Source: Salipaludibacillus neizhouensis (GTDB lineage Bacteria > Bacillota > Bacilli > Bacillales > Salisediminibacteriaceae). Taken from it: 64,000 bases of DNA. The DNA is taken from the NCBI RefSeq assembly GCF_002886185.1, contig NZ_KZ614146.1:501234-565233 (forward strand), read 5' to 3'. The position numbers and the translations under genes are program-made. Every line of letters starts with the position of its first letter. Within the stretch, counting starts at the first letter, position 1. The notes under the pieces were generated by a model. That model was not told the origin of the DNA. It saw only the letters and a program-made list of their open reading frames with translations, and searched no databases. Positions 29,460 through 37,286 of this stretch are shown piece after piece.

Positions 29460-30308
29460 ATGCAAGAGATTGCTTTTTACAATGATCAATTTGTAGATAT
29501 GAATGAAAAAGTGGTACCAATTCAGGAACGTGGCCATCAATTTGGTGATGGCATTTACGAAGTAATTCGCGTCTACCATGGCGTCCCGTTTTATTTGGAT
29601 GCTCATATGCAGCGGCTCAAAAAAAGTGCGGCTGCAATTGAGCTTCAATTACCTTTTTCTGTTGCTGAAATAAAAGAATTATGCATGGAAGGACTTCGCA
29701 GGTCTGACATGGAGGAAGCAGAAATATATATGCAGATTACCCGTGGAATTCACAGTCGTCAGCATCACTATCCAGATCAAGCAAACTCTGTTTTTTCGAT
29801 GACTGTTAGAAGAGCAAAAATTATCTCCAGTCAAGTCCGGACTGAAGGAATTAATGTTTTAACAGTAGAAGACGATCGTTGGAAAAAATGCTATATCAAA
29901 TCTCTTAATCTATTACCTAATGTGATGGCAAAGCAAAAAGCTATCACAAATGGCTGTCAAGAAGCGGTTTACCATGACAATGGGATTGTGAAAGAAGGAT
30001 GCAGCAGTAATCTCTTTATCGTAAAAAATGGAGTATTAGCGACATATCCGGCGTTAGATGGTATTTTACATGGAATTACTAGACAAATAGTTATGGAATT
30101 AGCAAAAGAGAGAAACATAAAAGTCGTTGAGAAAACTTTTACACTTGATGATCTTAAACAAGCAGACGAGGCATTTGTGACGAGTACGAATATGGAAATT
30201 GTTCCTTTGAAGCAGGTAGATGAAGATATTCTGCCAACGGAGCGACCAATAAGTAATCAACTTATCAAAGCATATCAACGAAAAGTACTGGAAAAAGTAA
30301 CTAGCTAA
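29460..30308 (+). CDS. dat: D-amino acid aminotransferase
   Basis: A 282-residue fold type IV PLP enzyme that moves amino groups between D-amino acids, supplying D-glutamate from D-alanine for the cell wall. Motifs are QERGHQFGDGIYEVIRVYHG at the N-terminus, the PLP lysine in IKSLNLLPNVMAKQ and EGCSSNLFIVKNG. The sequence reads as D-alanine transaminase rather than branched-chain aminotransferase. GAGGTGATG lies upstream. A short G5/C5 hairpin sits between valS and this gene, and a terminator follows it. Confidence 0.9.
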   Translation: MQEIAFYNDQFVDMNEKVVPIQERGHQFGDGIYEVIRVYHGVPFYLDAHMQRLKKSAAAIELQLPFSVAEIKELCMEGLRRSDMEEAEIYMQITRGIHSRQHHYPDQANSVFSMTVRRAKIISSQVRTEGINVLTVEDDRWKKCYIKSLNLLPNVMAKQKAITNGCQEAVYHDNGIVKEGCSSNLFIVKNGVLATYPALDGILHGITRQIVMELAKERNIKVVEKTFTLDDLKQADEAFVTSTNMEIVPLKQVDEDILPTERPISNQLIKAYQRKVLEKVTS

Positions 30309-30344
30309 ACAAGTAAAATAACAACAACCAAATTATATTTCTAG

Positions 30345-30379
30345 AAGAGGCTGAATTAAATCAGTCTCTTTTTTTTTTT
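30345..30379 (+). terminator. Terminator after dat
   Basis: AGAGGCTGA pairs with TCAGTCTCT, followed by a long T run (about 12). Confidence 0.9.
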
Positions 30380-30509
30380 GCGGGGATTTATAAATTATTT
30401 TATCCTAATCAGTCGTCAATAATTCCCATCACTTTTATAGGTGGTTCGTAATGAAACAAGTTCAACTTTGGAATGATAACAAGGCGTGTAAAAATAGGAG
30501 GTGTTAATG

Positions 30510-30683
30510 ATGACTAAGCGTAATAATAAAGGTGGCAGTAAAAATCAAAGCGCTCCGGAAAGAGGCGGAAACCTAGACACAGAATTTGGTCAAGAAGTAG
30601 CTAGTGGCGATAACAATAAAGGAAAAGATTATAACTCCAAACGTGGCAGCAAATCGTCATTAAAAAACCCAAGTAATCATTAA
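30510..30683 (+). CDS. Small hydrophilic protein, possibly spore-associated
   Basis: A 57-residue protein rich in Asn, Lys, Ser and Gly with no hydrophobic segment (TKRNNKGGSKNQSAPERGG, DTEFGQEVASG, SKSSLKNPSNH). A strong AGGAGGTG lies 6 bases before ATG 30510, so it is probably expressed. Composition and the TEF-x-x-E-x-AS element loosely recall gamma-type small acid-soluble spore proteins, but there is no repeat and I cannot assign it. A family A repeat follows immediately. Confidence 0.6.
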   Translation: MTKRNNKGGSKNQSAPERGGNLDTEFGQEVASGDNNKGKDYNSKRGSKSSLKNPSNH

Positions 30684-30686
30684 TTA

Positions 30687-30830
30687 AGAAAAACGCAAAG
30701 CGTCTTTTATTAAACACAGCGTGATCTTTAAAGCTACCCCGAGTAGCACCTACGTAATGCGTGTAGGTGCTACTCGAAAGGAGGACGAACTTCCCTTGAC
30801 GCGTGTGGCGTAAAGATAGCTGTCAACTTA
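30687..30830. repeat. Family A palindromic repeat, copy 4, reverse orientation
   Basis: Read on the minus strand it matches copies 1 and 2, with ends CAGCTATCTTTACGCC and CACGCTG and the same 14-bp inner stem (CGAGTAGCACCTAC 30740-30753, GTAGGTGCTACTCG 30763-30776). It includes the AAACGCAAAGCGTCTTTT hairpin at its start. Confidence 0.8.
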
Positions 30831-30840
30831 TAAATTTTTG

Positions 30841-30876
30841 TAAAAAGGGAGCCATTCTTGGTTCCTTTTTCTACTC
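30841..30876. terminator. Hairpin between convergent genes
   Basis: AAAAAGGGAGCC and GGTTCCTTTTTC pair around ATTCTT and end in T residues on the plus strand and A residues on the other. It probably terminates transcripts from both sides. Confidence 0.6.
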
Positions 30877-30912
30877 AGTTCTTATCTAGCATTCTTTATA
30901 GTATTGACCTTA

Positions 30913-31413
30913 TTAAAACATATGAATGATATAAAAACAGCAAATTTGATAGATATATGTTAAGGAAAGGATAAATAAAATCAAATTCATCACCGACTGA
31001 GTATGTTTGCTTTTATTTTTGTTCTTTGCATACCTGTAAAAGAGCCAGTACCAAATAACAAGCATCATAACGGGTGTTCCAAGAAACATCCATAATGGAG
31101 CAGATTCAATAGGTATGGGAAACAAAGTTGTTAAAAATAAACTAAAGACCGTGGATACACCCGCAAGGAAAAGACTGATAAATTCCCAACTTTTCAGTCG
31201 AAAAAAGTGATTCACACCATTTGGATATGATTCTAAATGAAGGAAAATCCATAAATAACCACTGATCCACAACGCACTTAAGACAGAAGGAGTAAGTAAT
31301 ACATATATGTTAATCTCTCCTACAAATCCAAAACCAAATAAAATAGCAAAGGAAAAGAAAGATAGGATAATAAGGGCGATTAAATAAACCGTATGAAAAA
31401 GAAATACCTTCAC
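30913..31413 (-). CDS. Integral membrane protein, function unknown
   Basis: A 166-residue protein with about five hydrophobic helices and no family I recognise. The frame is open to 31482, but only the GTG at 31413 has a good ribosome binding site (GAGGTGGGAG, 6 bases upstream), so I start there. Histidines and aromatic residues are common in the loops. It is divergent from the lia operon across a 346-base gap. Confidence 0.6.
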   Translation of the reverse strand: MKVFLFHTVYLIALIILSFFSFAILFGFGFVGEINIYVLLTPSVLSALWISGYLWIFLHLESYPNGVNHFFRLKSWEFISLFLAGVSTVFSLFLTTLFPIPIESAPLWMFLGTPVMMLVIWYWLFYRYAKNKNKSKHTQSVMNLILFILSLTYIYQICCFYIIHMF

Positions 31414-31540
31414 AATAATCTCCCACCTCGTAAACAAACTTAAGATAAGTCCCGTGCATAGTTCAACAGAATGAAAAGTCATTTTATACTTCTAGTTAAA
31501 TTTTAACATAAATATCCAATTACTTTTGGAACACAGCTAT

Positions 31541-31589
31541 ACCTAAAATGCCTGACAAATTATATGGTAATTTGTCAGGCATTTTAGGT
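31541..31589. repeat. Perfect 22-bp inverted repeat
   Basis: Bases 31541-31562 (ACCTAAAATGCCTGACAAAT, then TA) are the exact reverse complement of 31568-31589, with a 5-base loop TATGG. It lies between two divergent genes. No clear T run follows on the plus strand. It may be a bidirectional terminator remnant, an operator or a mobile hairpin. The rest of 31414-31759 shows no gene and should carry the lia promoter. Confidence 0.75.
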
Positions 31590-31759
31590 TATTATGAAAT
31601 CGATTTTATGCGTGTGAAATTATGACGCTCTTCATTGTCACCTGTGCTTTTCTTCTAAATTACGCCTTAAGTCTTATGAAAGATAATACTCAGGAGCATT
31701 ATACCGACAAAGGTTTCCAGATAAGATGAAGATAAGAAATTAAGAAAGGAGGAGAAGCA

Positions 31760-32104
31760 ATGAAATCATTTCTCATGTTTGTGTTAGGAATTGCGGCAGT
31801 GTTTGTATTCTTAGCGAATTTAGGACCATTAATCTTGTTTGGCATAAGCCTATTCCTACTCTATGTCATTTACAAACAGTTTATAAAGTCAGAATCTACT
31901 TTCTCGAAGGTGGTTTGGATCGTTCTAGGGCTAATCGTATTAAGTATGACGGTCTCTAATATATTTGCCCTTGTGGGAGTTTTAGCTCTTTATTTGCTGT
32001 ATGTTATGTTTCGCGGAGATAAGGAAGAAAAAGCGGAGAAAGCTTCAAAAACAGAAGACCCATTTGTGAACTTTGAACGAGAGTGGGCAGAGCTAAAAAA
32101 TTAA
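31760..32104 (+). CDS. LiaI-like membrane protein
   Basis: A 114-residue protein with three to four membrane helices and a charged C-terminal tail (FRGDKEEKAEKASKTEDP). Position directly before a PspA homologue and a LiaFSR system identifies it as the LiaI-like anchor for the PspA protein, though it is longer and carries a different tail from LiaI of B. subtilis. AAAGGAGGAG lies upstream. It is probably the first gene of the stress-induced operon. Confidence 0.75.
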   Translation: MKSFLMFVLGIAAVFVFLANLGPLILFGISLFLLYVIYKQFIKSESTFSKVVWIVLGLIVLSMTVSNIFALVGVLALYLLYVMFRGDKEEKAEKASKTEDPFVNFEREWAELKN

Positions 32105-32169
32105 TATTAATACCAGATAAAAGTCTAAAAGCGGATTGTATTTAAATAAATTTACGAGGAGAGAATATC

Positions 32170-32820
32170 ATGTCAAATATATTTACCAGAATGAAGGAAA
32201 CGGTAGCGAGTGATTTGCACGGAATGATGGATAAAAAAGATGAAAAAAATCCAATTTCAGCCTTGAATCATTATTTAAGGCAAAGTGAGCAAGAAACGGA
32301 AAAAGTACGTGTGTTAGTGGAAAGACAGCACCGTTTAAAAGAAGAGTTTTCACGTGAACGACTGCTGGCAGAAGAGATGGCTGAGAAGCGAAAGCGCCAG
32401 CTGGAAATAGCCAAAGAAGCAGGAGAATCGGAGTTGACTCAATTCGTCCAGCATGAATATGAAGAATACTCAGAACGGGCGGAGCGATTAACGTTAAGCC
32501 AAATAGAAGCGATGAAGCAGCTTGAAGCCCTAGAGAAAAAGTACGAAGAAATGATGCACAAGTTGAAGGATATGCGTATAAAACGCATGGAACTTATGGG
32601 CCGTGAAAATGTCGCAAAAGCGCGTCACCAAATGAGTAGGATAACAGAAGAAACGGTCGAAGAACCTTACTCGAAATTTGGAGAGATGGAGCGTTACATC
32701 GAGGGATTAGAACATAAATTAAATCGTGATTATTATCACCATACGATTGATAGCAAAATCGCAGCCTTAGAGAAAAATCGTAATTTTCAACAAAATAATA
32801 CGGTATTAGAGGAAAAGTGA
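32170..32820 (+). CDS. liaH: PspA/IM30 family phage shock protein (LiaH-like)
   Basis: A 216-residue, almost entirely helical coiled-coil protein of the PspA/IM30/ESCRT-III-like family that oligomerises on damaged membranes. The N-terminus (MSNIFTRMKETVASDLHGMMDKKDEKNPISALNHYLRQS-like order) is the family amphipathic helix and first hairpin. Long heptad stretches fill residues 35-150. It lies 65 bases after the LiaI-like gene and 103 bases before liaF. Envelope stress induction through LiaR is inferred from context. Confidence 0.9.
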   Translation: MSNIFTRMKETVASDLHGMMDKKDEKNPISALNHYLRQSEQETEKVRVLVERQHRLKEEFSRERLLAEEMAEKRKRQLEIAKEAGESELTQFVQHEYEEYSERAERLTLSQIEAMKQLEALEKKYEEMMHKLKDMRIKRMELMGRENVAKARHQMSRITEETVEEPYSKFGEMERYIEGLEHKLNRDYYHHTIDSKIAALEKNRNFQQNNTVLEEK

Positions 32821-32923
32821 TATGATAGAAAAAGACGTTTCAGCGTTTTTGTAACACTCAAAAATGCGAACAATACCTAGTCAAACCTTGCCCAAAACAC
32901 TCAACTAGAAGGAGGCCACCATC

Positions 32924-33652
32924 ATGCTGAAGAAACTGTCAACGAATACGGTAAATTGGATCATCATGATTACTTTGGCGATTCTTCTAGTTGAATTAAT
33001 GTTTTTTGGCGGGGGATTTTTGTTTAACACCCTCTTCCTCGGATTTCTTATATTTCTAGGTTGGAAAAATTACCATGGACTGATTGGCAAAGTTTTATTT
33101 TGGATAGGAATAGTGAGTCTTGCACTAACCGTATTAAACATGGTTGCTATCAGGTTTTTGTTTATATCCCTTATTATTCTTTTCTTCATACAATACAGAC
33201 GTTCAAAAAATGAACCGGAATATATAAAGCCAAGATTTGATGCCAGTATAAAGCCGGAAACAGAAACCTTAACAGAAATTAAACCGCTTTTGCAGCATCG
33301 TTTTTACGGGGAACATAAAACAGAGGATGTCCCTTACCAGTGGCGTGATGTGAATATTCATGGAGGTTTCGGAGATCGGATCATAGATTTAAGTAACACC
33401 GTTATCCAGGAAGATGCCGTGATCTCGATCCGCCATTTTATGGGAAGTATCAAAATATATGTACCGTATGAAATGGAAGTCTCTGTCCAACACAGCTGTA
33501 TGTTTGGACATCTTTCTATTTTTCAGAGTCATGAAATGAAACTGTTTAACCAATCTGTTGTCTTTCAAACGGATAATTACACCGGCGGCAAGCCAAGAGT
33601 AAAGATCGTAACCTCAATATTCTCTGGAGATATTGAGGTGAGACGATCGTGA
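32924..33652 (+). CDS. liaF: LiaF, negative regulator of the LiaSR system
   Basis: A 242-residue protein with about four N-terminal helices (residues 10-95) followed by a soluble beta-rich domain of the cell wall-active antibiotic response family (INIHGGFGDRIIDLSN-type, ISIRHFMGSIKIYVPYEM). In B. subtilis LiaF keeps LiaS inactive in unstressed cells. AGGAGG lies upstream. Its TGA overlaps the liaS GTG by four bases. Confidence 0.9.
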   Translation: MLKKLSTNTVNWIIMITLAILLVELMFFGGGFLFNTLFLGFLIFLGWKNYHGLIGKVLFWIGIVSLALTVLNMVAIRFLFISLIILFFIQYRRSKNEPEYIKPRFDASIKPETETLTEIKPLLQHRFYGEHKTEDVPYQWRDVNIHGGFGDRIIDLSNTVIQEDAVISIRHFMGSIKIYVPYEMEVSVQHSCMFGHLSIFQSHEMKLFNQSVVFQTDNYTGGKPRVKIVTSIFSGDIEVRRS

Positions 33653-34698
33653 ATCTCTTTATTCGGCAAACGTTGCTCGCCTTTCTTGGATTTAGTATCG
33701 TAGCATTGATCTTATTATTCGTTACCTTTACTGCTTTTCCAATCACAGAATGGTCTCTTCTTTGGCAGGTAAAAGTCTTCGATCTTCCCTACCTGTATTT
33801 TATTTTGGCGATTATCGGAGCTTCCTCTTTAATTGTAGGCATGTCACAGAGTGCTTTTTGGAGAAAGAAGCTGGGAGCGATTCGGCAAAATTTAGATGAC
33901 TTAATAAAAGGGCAAAAATTAGGCTCAGCGTCAGAAGAAACTGTTCAGGAATTGACAACGGTACAGGAACAGATCTTTCGTTTGGAATCGAAACTGTTAA
34001 AACAGACGGAAGCTGCCCAAAAGCTTGCGACTGAAAGAACAGATGAACGAGAGAAAAGTCTTCAAGAAGTAGTTATCCAGGAACGGAACAGGCTGGCAAG
34101 AGAACTTCATGATTCCGTAAGTCAGCAGCTTTTTGCTGCATCCATGATGATGGCAACAATTAATGAAACGAATCCGCCTGAAGATCGTGTGATGAAAAAG
34201 CAATTAGCGATGATTGAAAAAATGATTGACCAATCTCAGTTAGAAATGCGAGCATTGTTACTTCATTTAAGACCTGCAGCATTAAAAGGGAAGTCACTCA
34301 CAGAAGGAATAAATGAATTACTGATTGAATTAAAAGAGAAAGTACCAATGGAGATGGAAACGAAGATAGAATCGTTGGATTTAGATAGAGGCGTTGAGGA
34401 TCATCTTTTTCGGATTTTACAAGAAAGCATCTCTAACACATTGAGACATTCCAAAGCTAGTCATCTACAAGTAATGCTGATTGAGCGAGATGATAATGTC
34501 ATTATGCGAATTGCCGATGATGGCGTTGGTTTTGATGTGCAGGAAGTGCAAAATCACGGCTCCTATGGCATGCAGAATATGAGTGAACGAGCGTTGGAAA
34601 TCGGCGGAACATTAAAAGTTGTAAGTGTCAGGGAAGAAGGAACTCGGTTAGAAGTAAAAGTGCCTGCGATCAGGAAAGAGGGAGAAACGGATGATTAG
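33649..34698 (+). CDS. liaS: Sensor histidine kinase LiaS (VraS type)
   Basis: A 349-residue NarL-family kinase with two N-terminal membrane helices enclosing a very short outer loop, as in intramembrane-sensing kinases. A linker coiled coil is followed by the HisKA_3 phosphoacceptor His154 in RNRLARELHDSVSQQ and a HATPase domain (NTLRHSKASHLQV, IADDGVGFD). The GTG start overlaps liaF and the end overlaps liaR by 8 bases. It senses lipid II-cycle or membrane stress in relatives. Confidence 0.92.
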   Translation: MNLFIRQTLLAFLGFSIVALILLFVTFTAFPITEWSLLWQVKVFDLPYLYFILAIIGASSLIVGMSQSAFWRKKLGAIRQNLDDLIKGQKLGSASEETVQELTTVQEQIFRLESKLLKQTEAAQKLATERTDEREKSLQEVVIQERNRLARELHDSVSQQLFAASMMMATINETNPPEDRVMKKQLAMIEKMIDQSQLEMRALLLHLRPAALKGKSLTEGINELLIELKEKVPMEMETKIESLDLDRGVEDHLFRILQESISNTLRHSKASHLQVMLIERDDNVIMRIADDGVGFDVQEVQNHGSYGMQNMSERALEIGGTLKVVSVREEGTRLEVKVPAIRKEGETDD

Positions 34699-35326
34699 CG
34701 TATTATTTGTAGATGATCATGAAATGGTCCGCATAGGAGTGTCAGCATATCTATCTGCTCAGCCAGATATTGATGTCATTGCAGAGGCAGATGATGGAAC
34801 AAAGGCAGTTAAACTCGCGTTGGATTTAAGGCCTGATATTATATTAATGGACTTGGTTATGAAAGAAATGGACGGTATCGAAGCAACCAAACGGATCATT
34901 AATGAATGGCCGCAAGCAAAGATTATTATCGTAACCAGTTTCTTAGACGACGAAAAGGTGTATCCTGCTTTAGAAGCCGGGGCAACAAGTTATATGCTGA
35001 AAACTTCAAAGGCAAGTGAGATTGCAAAAGCGATTCGAGCAACGTACGAAGGGCAAACAGTACTAGAGCCGGAAGTCACCGGAAAACTAATGTCAAAGAT
35101 GCGCAAAAATAGTCAGGCGCCGGTTCTCCATGAACAATTAACAGAGAGAGAGAAAGATGTATTACGGCTCATGAAACAAGGTAAGAGCAATCAGGAAATC
35201 GCCGATGAACTTTACATCGCTCTTAAAACAGTCAAAGTCCATGTGAGTAATATATTAGGAAAATTGGACGTTCACGATCGGACACAAGCCGTGATTTATG
35301 CCTTTAATCAGAAGTTGTATGAATAA
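34691..35326 (+). CDS. liaR: Response regulator LiaR (VraR type)
   Basis: A 211-residue NarL/FixJ-type regulator. The receiver domain has the acidic pocket DD (8-9), phosphoacceptor Asp54 (IILMDLVMKEMDG), Thr and Lys switch residues (VTSF, MLKTSKASE) and a C-terminal LuxR helix-turn-helix (LTEREKDVLRLMKQGKSNQEIA). It is cotranscribed with liaS. It probably activates the LiaI-like/PspA pair. liaG is absent from this cluster. Confidence 0.92.
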   Translation: MISVLFVDDHEMVRIGVSAYLSAQPDIDVIAEADDGTKAVKLALDLRPDIILMDLVMKEMDGIEATKRIINEWPQAKIIIVTSFLDDEKVYPALEAGATSYMLKTSKASEIAKAIRATYEGQTVLEPEVTGKLMSKMRKNSQAPVLHEQLTEREKDVLRLMKQGKSNQEIADELYIALKTVKVHVSNILGKLDVHDRTQAVIYAFNQKLYE

Positions 35327-35488
35327 ATTGTGATAATAGAATGTAACAGTACTGCTAAAGTCAATATTCGCTAAAAAAAGTGAGGATTCTGATAAATCTT
35401 TTATTGTACAGAACTTAAACGTGACATATAATTACAAGTGAAACGTCAGTTAAAAAGTGTACGAGAAGTACAATCATATTAAATTTCA

Positions 35489-35518
35489 AAGCTTTTCTTT
35501 TTAGGGAAGCTTTTTTTA
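35489..35518 (+). terminator. Weak terminator after liaR
   Basis: AAAGCTT and AAGCTTT flank a T-rich loop and are followed by seven T residues. The stem is short. The remaining 35327-35618 shows no gene and must hold the promoter of the ggt operon. Confidence 0.4.
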
Positions 35519-35618
35519 CATTCGTGAATGTATTGTATGTCAAAAAAGTAATACCTTTCGTTTTATAATTAAAAGTCTGAATTATCAATCTTTTTAATGC
35601 GTAAGGAGAGGTACAATC

Positions 35619-37232
35619 ATGGAGGACAACGAGAGAGAAATTTCATCCGCACAAGGTAGCTACGGGATGGTTTCAACAGCTTCAAAACAATCAACAGAAG
35701 CAGGAGTAGAGATATTAGAAAAAGGAGGCAATGCGATTGATGCAGCAGTAGCCGCTGCTTTTTGCCTCGGAGTTTCAGAGCCTCAGGCTTCAGGTATTGG
35801 AGGACAATCTATGGCTTTAGTGCATCTTGCGCAAGAGAAACGTATTTTTGCATTGGATGGCTCTTCACGTGCCCCTTTTGCACTTCAACCTGCAAGAAAT
35901 CCAAAGAAACCGATTAAATTAGGACTAAAATCCAGTACTGTTCCGTCGACAGTAGCCTCTTTAGGATACTTACAAGAAACATACGGAAACTTATCGTTTT
36001 CGGATGTACTGGAACCTGCAATTAAAGTTGCAGAACAAGGGTTTACTGTGACCCCACTTATTCATCGACTATTAAGAAAAGAGACAGTTCAACTGTTAAA
36101 AGACAGAAATATTAAGCGATTATTCTTTCACAATAATACGCCAAAACAACCTGGGGATACCGTCATTCAACCTGAATTGGCAGCAACTATGCGGAGAATG
36201 GCTGTGAAGGGTTGGCGTGATTTTTATACGGGGGATATTGCAGGTTTTATCGTTAAGGACATGCAAAAACGTGGGGGATTAATTACGAAACTGGATTTGA
36301 ACCAGATTCCTATGCCAGTTGAAAGAGAAGCACTTGAGAGTACATACAGAGACTATGATATATACACGTATCCACCACCAGGAGCGGGAAGAGTACTTGT
36401 ACAAATATTAAATACGCTCGAGGGTTTTCCTTCAGAAAGCTTAAATCCTGATAAGCCTATAGGAGCAGTGATTTCTGCGCTAGCATTTCGATTCGCTCTT
36501 AATTATCGAAAACGGATGCCAGTCCATCCTGATCATTATTTACAGTCCGTTAACCAGATGTTGGTTGATAAAGGGTACGCAAAAGAAATTACGAAACGAA
36601 TCCAAGAAATTTATAATTTAGCACTGAAAGATACGTTTTTGCCACCACCTACCAGTGGGGAGACGACCCATTTATCGGTTGTTGATAAGGATGGAAATTC
36701 AGTAGGCATCACACAATCCATTGAACTCGTTTTCGGAAGTAAGACAATGGCTGATGGACTTGGATTTTTTTATAACAATTATATGAGTGCATTTGAATAC
36801 AAAAATATAGCTCATCCATATTATTTATTACCTGGTGGAAGACCATGGAGCAGTGTGGCACCCGTACTGTTATTTTCGAAAGGAAAGCCGCAGTATTTGC
36901 TGGGGAGTCCTGGAAGCAGCCGAATATCAACGGCTTTGGCTCAAGTCATTGTTCGTCTCATAGACAATGAAGAGTCCCTGGAAGAAGCAATCAGCGCTCC
37001 TCGTTTTCACGCCTCCGATACCGGGGAGTTATTAATAGAAAAAGATCGGTTTGACCAAGAGATTTATACAGCACTTGAAATTTCGGGATTTGATTTGAAA
37101 AAACGAGGCTCTTACAGTTTTTCTTTAGGATGTGTGCAAGGAGTTCAAATGCCAGTGAAGTGGCGTGAATCTTATAAGGGGGTGGCAGATCCTAGACGTG
37201 ATGGAACAGCCCGCGGACCAGAAGAGGCCTAG
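35619..37232 (+). CDS. Gamma-glutamyltransferase family protein, apparently cytosolic
   Basis: A 537-residue Ntn-hydrolase of the gamma-glutamyltranspeptidase family, which cleaves or transfers gamma-glutamyl groups after autoprocessing. The processing/nucleophile threonine is Thr349 in GETTHLSVVD, so a large subunit of about 348 and a small one of 189 residues are expected. Substrate motifs are PWSSVAPVLL and GSPGSSRI. Unlike secreted GGT or CapD, the N-terminus (MEDNEREISSAQGSYGMVST) has no signal peptide or lipobox. The start has AAGGAGAGG. It leads an operon with the ATP-grasp fusion and the FGase-family gene, so its substrate may be the product of that ligase. Confidence 0.9.
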   Translation: MEDNEREISSAQGSYGMVSTASKQSTEAGVEILEKGGNAIDAAVAAAFCLGVSEPQASGIGGQSMALVHLAQEKRIFALDGSSRAPFALQPARNPKKPIKLGLKSSTVPSTVASLGYLQETYGNLSFSDVLEPAIKVAEQGFTVTPLIHRLLRKETVQLLKDRNIKRLFFHNNTPKQPGDTVIQPELAATMRRMAVKGWRDFYTGDIAGFIVKDMQKRGGLITKLDLNQIPMPVEREALESTYRDYDIYTYPPPGAGRVLVQILNTLEGFPSESLNPDKPIGAVISALAFRFALNYRKRMPVHPDHYLQSVNQMLVDKGYAKEITKRIQEIYNLALKDTFLPPPTSGETTHLSVVDKDGNSVGITQSIELVFGSKTMADGLGFFYNNYMSAFEYKNIAHPYYLLPGGRPWSSVAPVLLFSKGKPQYLLGSPGSSRISTALAQVIVRLIDNEESLEEAISAPRFHASDTGELLIEKDRFDQEIYTALEISGFDLKKRGSYSFSLGCVQGVQMPVKWRESYKGVADPRRDGTARGPEEA

Positions 37233-37286
37233 ACAAGAAGTCGGTTAAGTCAAATATGAAAAATCGGGAATAGGGGTTGAACAGGA

